A stretch of DNA of 64,000 nt from Rotaria sp. Silwood1 (taxonomy: Eukaryota > Rotifera > Eurotatoria > Philodinida > Philodinidae): positions 127,763 to 191,762 of the forward strand of contig CAJNOP010000202.1 of the NCBI GenBank assembly GCA_905250075.1, written 5' to 3'. Positions 23,591 to 34,012 of this stretch are shown piece after piece. Both the position numbers and the translations under genes were made by a program. Under the pieces are notes generated by a model. The model worked only from the letters and a program-made list of their open reading frames with translations. It was not told the DNA's origin and searched no databases. Numbering within the stretch: position 1 is the stretch's first letter; every line of letters begins with the position of its first letter.

Positions 23591-25523
23591 TTACAGTTTG
23601 GTTGTCATTGTCCAATCTTGTTCAAGATGTTGAAGCCATCGAAACATTAAATCAAATGCTTTTTCTCGAACAGATTGTTTCGATAAGAAAATATCATGTA
23701 TAGCATTTTCAATTTCATAAACTGTTACATGCGAGCCAATCATAGCAGCAACACGTCGCATAGCTTTTACATCAAGTATAAGATCAACTGAAAATAAATT
23801 ATTCATTAGATATAAACTGAAGAACAAATATTGTGGATTATTTTGATTTAAATTTATTTGCTGACACGATTCAAATAGTAGTTTTCTATAAAATAATTAT
23901 GTTATTGGTAGAAAAGTATGTTTTGCAAATCAGTCTATAACTAATGCTTCAATAAAAAGAGCATTGAAAGTTGACAGAATTCATCTTACAAAGAAATTAC
24001 CCCAAGTGATAATCAATGTTTAAACTCATATTGAACTTACAGGTAGATCTTAGTGAGAATAGCAAAAGTCTACAATAGTTTGTCTCCGTTGGTCTTTGTC
24101 TTTACGTGATGATCAGATTACTGAATTTTTCGATTCATTTTTAAACATTTCTTAGAAGATTAAATAACAGAGTTTTTATTCAAAATCTTGTCTATAAATA
24201 GATCTAAACACTCTTAGAATACCCTAAAATTCTTTCGTCAAAATATTGAATTTCTAAAAATAGGCCTTTGTCACAGATATATCATAAAGATCGAGTTTAT
24301 TTGTCAATTCAATAACTCAACAAAGGAATGTTCTTTTCATTTGAAACTTTCAGAATATTCTAAAAATTGATTAAAACTATCTATAGACAAAACTTTGAAT
24401 AAAAACCCCCTTAATTGATATAAGACGAATTTCGTTCACTTTTTAATGCTTTTTCCATTGATGTATTAAGTTATAAACTGATTTGCAAAATATACTCTTT
24501 ACTATTAAAATAATTATTTAGTAATGAGAGAAACCAAATCTATGAAACATTCACAACCTAGCTTTATAACTCATTGTGAGAATTACAGAAGTCACTATTC
24601 GACTGATTTCAATACAGAACAAAAAAAGTCTTATACCTGCTGCATATTCATCACGCCATGTTTTGTTTGCTCTCATCGAACGATTTGAACACATAAATAA
24701 AACTGGACATTTTACTGTAATTCGTCTTTTCACTAAATCTTGTTGAACTCTATGCACAGCAGAAAAAAATGAACCATGTAATCGAAGTTTATCTATTGGT
24801 TTTTTATTTAAATCAAAATTCCATTCGCCTTTATCTGATACATGTATTGATCGACCATACCAACCAGCATCTACATCTTGAGATTTATGTAGGTTCATAA
24901 GAATACGTATAAGTGCTGATTCAATTGGAGTCGATTCTATTGTAGCCAAATATGGACTAGTGAGAATAATAGCATCAATATCAGCATGTCTTAAACCAGA
25001 ACATGCATATTGAATAGCAATAAGACCTCCTATACAACTTAATATAAAATATGAATTACATTTCTTTTTTATTTTTCTTACCAGTTGAATGTCCAAGAAG
25101 CAATATTTTTCTAGTTTTAGTCTTTGATTCTTTAATTATATGTTCAATTGAAAGTGTAATTTCTTCATCATATTCACGAAGATCAGTACAATAATGTTTA
25201 TATTGATCATGTTCAGGTGAAATTATCGATCGACCACATTTACGCATATCAAGAGCATAAAAATCATAACCTTGTTCTAAGAAACGTATACAAACATGGT
25301 CACTGTAATCAAAATAATATATATATCACAAAAAAACAACCAAAATTACTCACTGAAAATAATAATCAATATATCCATGTAGATAAAGAATTGCTTTATA
25401 TAAATGACTATTATTATTATTTGTCGTTCGAGCATGTAATAATGTAGCTTTATTGGGACCAATTTTGTCCGATTTTAAATTAAAAATAGTGGTTTCATAT
25501 TCTACAGTTGGTATTTGTGCCAT
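23591..25523 (-). CDS. Alpha/beta hydrolase (serine aminopeptidase S33 / monoglyceride lipase type), bacterial/fungal-like
   Basis: Four exons on the minus strand (25523-25354, 25302-25082, 25029-24637, 23787-23591) give 326 residues with no signal peptide. The fold markers are ILYLHGYIDYYF (oxyanion region), GYDFYALDMRKCGRS, the nucleophile elbow LLGHSTGG (Ser about 129), an acid in DLILDV (Asp about 263 or 267) and the catalytic His in AIHDIFLS (about 292). The LYLHG-D-YF, YDFYALD-R--GRS and HD-FLS combination is the hallmark of an alpha/beta hydrolase group common in actinobacteria and fungi rather than of animal MGLL. Substrate is unknown; lipid or small esters are plausible. The 849 bp last intron separates the acid and His from the rest. 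The introns show it is a settled nuclear gene. Confidence 0.85.
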
Positions 25524-26911
25524 AACGTTAAAATGTTTTACTTTATGTTTGAAATTTACCGACGGATTTTTTTTTTAAAAAAAGCAACAAATAATTTTTG
25601 TTTTTGTTAAAAAGAATTACTCATACACGCGTCAATACAAGATATTGTGCTTGATGTTGGCAATCATCCAAAGAATAAAGAAAAAATAGCAAACAATGTG
25701 ATTAATAGTGAGCTGTATTCGACTATCTACGAAAAGCAACTCACGAAGGAAGAAACAAAATAAATGATTCGATGTACAAAAAAAAACATAATAATAACTC
25801 TAAAGAAAATACAGAAAGGATGTAATCGAAAGTAGACTTTAATTATGTTTTTACTTTTTCACAGAAAACTTCGATACTATCTCGAATAGATTTAAAAACA
25901 ACTTGTGTTTTACTTTTTTTTCTTGATGACAACAGATCGTGGTCACGGTGAGTTGCATTCAAGTATCAGTTTATGTTGTTTTTTCGTAATGGCGCATTTC
26001 TTTTCATAAATCTTTAACAACGTAAAATATGATATTTCGATGTTTGATGAATAAAATAATGCATGTTTATAATGTGCATGTGAGCGACGACGCCAGCAAT
26101 ATTCATTAAGACGAGGCTCAGGCGCCAAAATGTTAACATATCAAAAGATGTAGTGAAATTTTTCAAATTTTTTGGTTCATTAAGAATTTTACGGTCAGAA
26201 TCGAGTTTGTGAATTCGCCATTGATAACAAGAACATGCATCATTTTGTACAAAATATTCCATCCATATTCTATTGTGATACCAGCTTGGCTGATATGAAA
26301 GTTTTTTGATAATTTATTGAATAAGTTGTTAATTTTAGTTGAACAAAAGAATCATGATGTGACGTATTGATATCATCTGGAAATGTTGTTTGATCATCAG
26401 AGAACAGAGACAAGGAAGAAAGGTTTTAAAATTCAAATAATGATAAACAAAATGACAATAATTTTCAATTCTATTCGTGCTTCATCTGTGCATGGCTTTC
26501 CATTAGAAACAAAAAATTCTGTATAGTCAGACGTTTATCAAGATGCATTTCTAAAGATTGTAATTTTGGCATGATTGCAGTAGACAATTAATTGACAACT
26601 GGTCAAAAATCTCTACAATTCAGAAAATGATTTGTTGCAATACAACCATGACAGATTATCAATTTTCTGTCAAATTAACAGTTTTGGATGGGCATAGCCT
26701 ACCCTTGATGTCACTACTGATCCGTATGATAAAATGCTTGAAACAACCGAATGAAAAGCAATGATATATGTTATTTTTTTATCATTAACATTGCAAACAA
26801 AGAATGAAACAAGCAGAATTTTATCAAAATCTTTTCAATTGAGATAAGAACACCCATAAGCACGAGAACAAAAGAGAGAAAAACTCCTCATTCTATGCAA
26901 ATTTTAACGCT
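25524..26911. other. Intergenic stretch with one possible gene relic
   Basis: No intact gene is supported here. A minus-strand open stretch at about 25943-26330 looks like a decayed coding sequence and is listed separately. The remainder is AT-rich and without visible repeats. It probably contains the promoters of the divergent hydrolase (minus) and secreted-protein (plus) genes. Confidence 0.45.
25943..26330 (-). pseudogene. Possible decayed host coding sequence, unrecognised
   Basis: On the minus strand, 26318 to about 26120 reads as a continuous frame with coding-like composition (for example QPSWYHNRIWMEYF and RIHKLDSDRKILNEPKNL). Near 26130 a second frame takes over (PEPRLNEYCWRRRSHAHYKH) and runs to 25943. 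The overlap of two coding-like frames suggests a host gene fragment with a frameshift, or two exons with an unseen junction. I do not recognise the family. Confidence 0.3.
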
Positions 26912-28003
26912 ATGTACTCGATTCATTGGATAGCTGTTGGACTCCTCTTCGTAGGATATATCAGTTTTTCATCAGCAACAATTTACTATGCACTAGAACC
27001 ATTTCGACAGTAAATATATTTAACTATCAAACTATGTTTCTTTCATTTATTTATTTCTAATAGAGACAAACCTCCCCTATATGGAAGTATCTATGCATAT
27101 AATTCTCAATCAACAACATTTCGGTTTTATGCAAACTTCTCGTTTTATATTGATGATAATGCAACATATTTATATGATTTTGAATCTGGACCTATTGCTG
27201 TGACAAATAATAGTCTATCTACAATATATTTTCCTATTCAATGTAATAACGCCTATCAACGTTTATTCTTAATAGCATATAATATGCAAAATAACACCTA
27301 TCAACAAAGTTCATGGACTTTAAAAAATGGAATTTTTCATTCTCTTCATTATGATCCACTTCGTCAACGTTTATTTGGTTTACGTGATCATGAGCTATTT
27401 ACACTTATTATAGAAGAATATAATCTTACAACATTAAATCCAATTAAAGAATATACAAGACAAAATGGTAAAAAATATGCATATCCTTACGCTTGGTGTT
27501 CAATATTTGATTATGAAGAAAATTGGATTGTTGAAGTTCGAACACGTTTAGAAAGTGCAACATTCAATGCATATTTTATTAAAATGGATCTAAATCTTAT
27601 TGATAAAAAAAAAGATATTGTTACAGAATTTCGTTTATTACCAGATATTCAAAACCTTTGTACAATGACGTATGATATTGAAACTAAAATTGCACTTGTG
27701 ACATGGCAACATGGAGCAATAAATCAAAATATTGTTATGATGTATATGAATCCTTATACAGGTGAATTTCGAAATGAAACATTACTTTTAGAAACTGGTT
27801 TAGGATATGAAATAGATTCAATTAAAGCTGTTTATAATAAAAAAACAGGTCACGTTTTATTTATGATTGATAAAGAAGCTGGAACACATACACAAACACA
27901 ACAATGGATGGTTATTGTAGAATTTCATACAATGAAAATAATTGAAAAAAAACAAATCGATACAATTAAGAATGTGTACTATTGGGAATTTTTTCTTTTA
28001 TAG
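26912..28003 (+). CDS. Secreted or membrane-anchored protein of unknown family
   Basis: Two exons (26912-27009 and 27064-28003, intron 54 bp) give 345 residues. The first exon encodes a short polar head and a strong hydrophobic segment (IAVGLLFVGYISFSSATIYY, about residues 6-25), which is a signal peptide or signal anchor. The body has many beta-prone repeats of alternating hydrophobic and aromatic residues, several N-glycosylation sequons (NAT, NNS, NNT, NLT, NET) and local phrases such as YDPLRQRLFGL, YDIETKIALVTW and YNKKTGHVLFMID. These recur about every 50-60 residues, as blades of a beta-propeller would. I do not recognise the family, and the propeller idea is an inference from this spacing. 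Acting outside the cell is likely. Confidence 0.75.
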
Positions 28004-29317
28004 AAGAATTTAAGTTTGAGACTTTAGATAAAATAATAAAATATTTTGAAATTAGTCTTTAGATGAATAATGTACAGTTGACTGTAGTTTGAAAAGTGTC
28101 GGAACATTGTAGGAAATCAGCAGCTGGAATCTGATGTTTTGATTCTATGGACGAAATTTTTTTATTTCAATCAAAATCAATCTTTAGTTACGATTACCCA
28201 GTAGTGTAAAACTTGAATTCAATTGAAATTTCAGTACATACTTCATATCTTCGTTTATTGAATGATATTAAGTTGAATTGAATTATCAGTCAGCTTCATT
28301 CCTTTCTGTATTTATTCTCCTTGTCTACAGAGACATACTCTAGTTCAATCATAAGTCTATGTAAAATTGTGAACGAAATCAAAGTAGTGAAAAAGAAACA
28401 TCTATCCTCAAGAATTAATGTATCCTTTTGAATTGACTTATACTCTCAGAGTTAGGTGCCAATTTGGAACTGTCACAGCTAATGCTAAACTAGAATGGAT
28501 GAGAAAAATTGGTATCATTAATATACATTACTATCATTTATCACAGAAGATACAGTGAGGTGATGCATTTACAATTCTATTCGCGAAGAAACTTGTATAA
28601 AATTAAATAATGCCATTTTAACGTTGATTATAAAGTTTGAAGTAAAACTTGAATTTCAACAAGTTTACCAAAGTTTTTTAAACCTACAATACAACTTCTA
28701 AATCAGAACGATCATTACAAAAAAAAATTGGTTATGAGTCATCCCGATCAAAAATTTTGACCTGGCAATTCTGGTATTGTGTATAGAGTGAGAACCAGGA
28801 AAAAAGCGGATGTCTGTATATCTATGTATTTCTAGATGTTTCTAAGTATTTTAAGGTATTTCTGAAGTAGAGAAATATTGGAAATACTTGAAAGTACGAC
28901 ATTTCCAGTGTGGTTTAATTATAAGAGTGTCCGTTCTCATATTTGATTATTTTCAACGCATTCTTGCACGAAATAGTGTGTCTGAACAAGTAGTTGAATC
29001 TACTTGCTAGTTGCTTTTCTTTGAGACTCGACATATTTTGCCCGAGTTGATAATATAATCTTCTTTCCTTTCATGTTTACTTATTATGATAAGTAAATAT
29101 AAAAACACACACAACTAGCATAAAATTCAAATGATACAAACAAGTAGAAAAACAAATATAACAAGATAAATGGAGCAGTGACTAAATATGAATGCTGATA
29201 GTATGCATAATACAGAATATACATTCAAAAGAAGTTGATATTGGTAGAGGTTTGAAAAAATGTTTTCAAAGAACAAGAACAATCAGTATGTAATTAGGGA
29301 GTAGACAATTTGCTTGC

Positions 29318-29622
29318 AGTTACTTTTCAGTTTTGAGTAATTTCAATAGAAATTTTGCACACTTGATTAGATTGTTTTTTTTTGTAAGTTTTAGCTTTTG
29401 ACTTGAGCTATAACTTTGTTCTCAACATCTCTTTTCGATTTGCTTGTGAAACATAGTTATGAAGAATAAATGAAAAAGGTTGCATAGCTTTTTCATTTAC
29501 ATTTCATAGCTATGTTAAAGAGAAACGTCAGGAAGAGATGTTGAGAGCAACATTAGAGCTCAAATGAAAAGCTACAAGTGAGCAAAATTTCTATGGAAAT
29601 TACTCAAGATTGACAAGTAGCT
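29318..29622. repeat. Long imperfect hairpin (inverted repeat)
   Basis: The left arm (about 29320-29480) and right arm (about 29490-29622) are imperfect reverse complements with a very short loop. Matching blocks include CTCAACATCTCTT against AAGAGATGTTGAG, AATAGAAATTTTGC against GCAAAATTTCTAT, TTTTGAGTAA against TTACTCAAGA, and ATAAATGAAAAAG against CTTTTTCATTTAC. The left arm carries an extra T-rich insertion. It could be a fold-back transposable element or a hairpin-RNA source. No open frame lies within. Confidence 0.6.
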
Positions 29623-30128
29623 TAAAGTAAATGTTCCATTCCTATAAATAATTGCTTGCAAAGACCTGCATTTTTTGGTCGTTTTGATCGAGTTGATGAG
29701 TGAGGTTTGTTATTTTTTTCGTTGCTGCAGGCGCTACTTTTGTTGTTGCTATTGTGGTGGTTCAATTACTATTTATCGATATTGTTGATGGTGAAACTAA
29801 AAGAGTGTTCAATCAAAACATTGATGTATTTGATGGTGTCATCGATGATGATGTTGATGTTGCAGCTGATTGTCCACTATCACAGTTTTATTTTTATGTG
29901 GTTTATTTTTTTCTCTAATAATTTTTATCATTAAATATTTGATTAATTGTAAAAGTTCATAAAAAATTAGATGGTACCTATCTTGTCTCTTTTAATTCCA
30001 ATGCTGTTCTAAGACCAGATTTACAATTTATTAATCTTTCTGAATTGGTATTACCATGTGTAATTATCAATGTAACTTGTTCGTTTTCTTTCAGCTAAAG
30101 TTCTGTCAATAATAAATTCTCTTTATTG

Positions 30129-30492
30129 TTATGACACAATTCGGTGATTTTTATCTACAACGTATTCTCTTTGTTCATCCATTGACATTGTACCTGACTG
30201 CTTTACAGTTATCGTTGACGTTGGTGTGATTGTAGTTGTTGACGATGATGATAGAGATGAAAATAAATTATTCAGCATAAAATCGTTTTTTTCCGGTATA
30301 CGTCTATTTGGTTTAATCGATTCTGATTTCAAAGTTCTTATTTCAAAATTGACATGGGCAATGATGATGTTAAAATACATGCACAAACAAACAGCACACA
30401 CTAAAATAAAATGTGCCACAGTCTGTCTGCTGATTACTCATTCACCATTTTGTTTTTCGCATACAGCTTCACATAGTCCACTTAATTGAACA
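30129..30492 (-). CDS. Possible 3' exons of a membrane protein gene
   Basis: On the minus strand an exon at 30400-30129 follows a TTTTATTTTAG acceptor. It reads VCAVCLCMYFNIIIAHV (a membrane segment), then a Ser/Thr-rich tail with TLKSESIKPNRRIPEKN and the end DKNHRIVS. A 45 bp intron would separate it from a preceding exon (30446-30492) that encodes LSGLCEAVCEKQN, which is Cys-containing and extracellular in style. Codon use looks coding. No clear ATG or upstream exons were found, so this may be the end of a longer gene or a remnant. Confidence 0.3.
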
Positions 30493-32998
30493 TACTGAAC
30501 TTATGTATTTTCAAGTTGAGATGAACTACACACTCTTTGTATATTTACAATTGCTAGCAGAAACATGAATTACGTTGACTCCTACTGCCAGAGATTATAA
30601 AAATGATGTATAGCTTATCTCAACTGTATTTTCGTATGTTTATTTCTAGATTAGCTACTTTTTTGCACGAATGAGTTGGAACAATCATCATACGAGTGAG
30701 AAATCTTGAAATTTGGCACAAAGGAGTCATATTGGAAATTTCTTATATCTAAATTTTTCTATGTGTTTCTATGCATTGCCACGCATTTCTAGAGATATTT
30801 CTGAAGTACAGAAATACATAGCAATGTATTTTTCTCTTTGCCACGTTGTCATAAAAAACTGGATAAAAAAGAGTTTAAAATAAAATGTGATTTGAGTAGC
30901 GTAAATAAGCAAGAATAGGCTACATACACTTGTTGTATGTAGTGTGTGGCTTATCTTAAATCCTGCAAGCAAGTAGTTATAACATTCATGACATATAAAA
31001 CGACGTTTCATGACTAGCGCAAGCATACAAGTTAAAGTATATTCTATCTCTGTTTGAACGAATATGTTTTAGTTACACAACCTCAAAAGAAAAATATTCT
31101 TGATCACGTTGGCTTTCGAAGACGCATTAATTTAATGAAACATATTATTTTTGACAAAGAATAAGAGCTAATAATACCGTCTAACTATGGAATAATGGAG
31201 GACTTAGTAAAAGTTATCAAAAAATCAATTATTACAAGCGAAGTGAAAATTTTCGATTGTCTTTGGATAAATGTAAATTTAAAAAGCCTTTAGAAAAGCG
31301 GAAAAAACAACAAACAGAGACTTGATCAGCCAAAATCAAACTAGAAAGGAATCTGATAGGAACTGAATAATATGTCTATTCAGAAGCTTAAAACAAGTCT
31401 TAATGAAATCTAATAAAATCCTGCCAAAATTTTTTCGGTTGTTCTCATCAAAATCCTGAGTAGATTCGAGAGTAAATCCTGCATTCACAATTCAAAAAAT
31501 AATCTGGTCAGAAGTTTAAAAAACTCTCAAGAGAATCTAGTTTAATCGTGAGGAATTCTTCAAACGAGAATTAATATGATTCAGACAGGATCGTGAATTA
31601 AATTTGATCAAATCCTTGAGATACAGAGTGCTAAAATATCCTTTCCGGCTTTCTTTAGGAATGATCAGAATTGAGACGTCGCACAGAACGTAGATGCATC
31701 TTTATGATAGGCATGATGAAGCCGCTAATATAGATAAAGCATTTTGACATCAGTATTGAGTGAAATAATGTGCACTTGAGATTCGTATCCAAATATGAAC
31801 CTTAGGTTTTAACGATTTTAGAAACAGCAACAAATGTATAGGTATTTCTTTCAAAAACAAAAGTGATTATAAATCAATACTTGAATCATACAAAAAAGTT
31901 TTATTCGATGTTTTTCATGACGAGTGATGTATGCTAGTAAAAAGCAATAGGAATATATATTTGAGTTGTTGAACACTAGAGATTCTTATGCAAACATTTT
32001 GATACATGATCAAACGTTATATTTTTCAGAACTATTTACATATATATGCATAAAAACACAACAAGAAATTCGTATTTCTTGAAGTAGTGGTGACGGATTC
32101 TTGTTCTCCATGTAGGAATTAAGACTCTTCATTTTGCTATCCTCAAATCTCTTTGTTCTAGCGTTGAGTATACTTTAGAAAGATACTAAAGTGGTCATTG
32201 AGATCAAAAAAAGTTGCTGATTTTTTATTTATTCATTTCTCAAATTATACAACAAAGAAAATACACTGTACTTTATTTTTTTAATGAAAGTGTGATATAT
32301 CAGTCAAAAAGAAATATTGAACTATACCCCGCATGTTTTTATTCTTCAAGACACCTACTTTTTTCGAGTATTGAAATGGATACTATTTATCCCAAGTCAT
32401 TTGATATTTTTCTCTTTTTAAGACATATTTCCTCGCGTAACAAAATGGAGAAATCGACGGAGTATTTCAACGTATCCGCTTCAATATTCAATATATTAAC
32501 ATTGAGATAACTCTATTTTGGTGGAACAAACTAAAATACACTGTGCTGTTGTTAAGTGTTCTGCTATATTATTTGATAAGGATTCCGCAAATTCTGTTAT
32601 TTCGAAAGTTTCTAAAAGAGTTGAAGCTCTTCAGATTACTTTTATTTGCTTTCTTTTGAAATATTTTGGTTGATCAAGATGCTCAATCAAGAGACAATGA
32701 ACTTGTAAGAATTCTATTTCTATCATCGTAAAATTTCAACATGAATCATTCATTCTCTGGAAACTTATCAAAACTATATTGCCGGCTCGAAGAACTACCG
32801 CTCTCAATCATAATTACTTAAAATAAAACAACTATTCTCAAAATGAAGCAACTTTCGACCTTTTCTATTAGCATTTCTAGTCACATACTACTAAAATTCA
32901 GAAAACTTTATTGTGAAATAAATTTATTTTTCTTGAAAAGTCCAACTTGCACAACGAGCAAAAAGTCAGTCTTTTTATCACACAATGGCCAAAACTAT

Positions 32999-34012
32999 TT
33001 AGTCGCCACCGCCACCGCCACAACCACCGCCGCCGCCACAACCTCCACCACCGCCGCAACCTCCACCTCCACCACCGCCACAGCCACCTCCGCCGCAACC
33101 TCCACCTCCATCACCACCTCCGCAACTACCTCCACCATCACCTGATGAACCCATGATAGGTACAACTATGACTGCACACGAACTTATGTAATGCGAGTAT
33201 CTTAACTTATCTGTGGGAACGTTGCTGCCATAATTTACGCTGTATGTCTGCTTCCATTGATCAGCTGTTTTCTGATAAGCATCTGCAAGTGTATTATTGT
33301 CAATAGAGTCATTATGATCAAGAAGGAAGCCACATAGTCTTATTGATGTTCTTTGATAAAATGATGGAAATCTCATATGTGTATGCCATATTAAATCAAT
33401 ATCAAATGTCGGTACGATAATTTCACCTTGTTTGGCTAATTTCAAAAATGAAATATAATTTTGTATCATTTGTTCGAACCACTCTCTAGTTAAGTGATTC
33501 AAGTTTCTTGAAAATAAATCATGCCTCTTGAATTTTTCAAGAAAATCACGTTGACGAATTACGGCATTCGCCAAATCAAGTGAAGGAACAAAGTTTGTCA
33601 GATTCGGTGTTGTCTTGAAAACAGCAATTGAATGGTGCTTTTCATGCTCTTTCATTTTTACCTTTCTGTGCCTTTTATCGACCACATTACGGTCCGATAA
33701 TTGCTGTGTACAGTCGTCATAATACGCAACTGGATGCAGACGATGAACATGCCAGATCCACTCGATTTGCCATGGAAGTCGTCGTTGTTGACGTCTAGTA
33801 TTCATTTCTTGACGAGCCATGCGTTGACAATAATCTTCGATAAAATAATTCAATGTTTCTCCTGGTTCCGTCATTTCGGGATGTGCGGCCACTAAACGTA
33901 ACAATACAATATGATCAACCAAAGCACGATACGAAAATTTAAATCTCTTTCCATCATGTGTAAGAATATGCGCACAATAGCGTGGTGTCGAAAGTGAGTG
34001 CGAGCTGCCCAT
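32999..34012 (-). CDS. DUF1399 / glycine-rich domain-containing (GRDP-like) protein, intronless
   Basis: A single uninterrupted frame of 337 residues starts at an ATG (34010-34012). It carries two copies of the DUF1399 signature: IEWIWHVHRLHPVAYYDDC (about 80-98) and DIDLIWHTHMRFPSFYQRT (about 203-221), both with the W-H-x-H core. This family is known mainly from plant GRDP and fungal proteins, with functions tied loosely to stress and development. The last 45 residues are almost pure Gly punctuated by six Cys, from SCGGGDGGGGCGG to the end, encoded by a trinucleotide-rich tract (33001-33130). An intronless gene amid intron-rich neighbours, of a family unusual in animals, makes it a candidate for horizontal gain or retroposition. 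No signal peptide is visible. Confidence 0.85.
   Translation of the reverse strand: MGSSHSLSTPRYCAHILTHDGKRFKFSYRALVDHIVLLRLVAAHPEMTEPGETLNYFIEDYCQRMARQEMNTRRQQRRLPWQIEWIWHVHRLHPVAYYDDCTQQLSDRNVVDKRHRKVKMKEHEKHHSIAVFKTTPNLTNFVPSLDLANAVIRQRDFLEKFKRHDLFSRNLNHLTREWFEQMIQNYISFLKLAKQGEIIVPTFDIDLIWHTHMRFPSFYQRTSIRLCGFLLDHNDSIDNNTLADAYQKTADQWKQTYSVNYGSNVPTDKLRYSHYISSCAVIVVPIMGSSGDGGGSCGGGDGGGGCGGGGCGGGGGGGCGGGGGCGGGGGCGGGGGD

Larger units (their letters stand above)
28004..32998. other. Long gene-poor stretch
   Basis: Apart from a possible membrane-protein 3' end at 30129-30492 (minus) and a long hairpin at 29318-29622, I see no gene. Two related short segments occur at about 28815-28905 and 30745-30830, both with TATTTCTGAAGTA followed by AGAAATA, a minor dispersed repeat. 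The short open frames at 29.7-29.9 and 32.2-32.5 kb lack support. Confidence 0.45.

Noticed and set aside
32843-33156. Thr/Ala- and His-rich plus-strand frames
   Set aside because: They are complements of the Gly-Cys tail of the DUF1399 gene.
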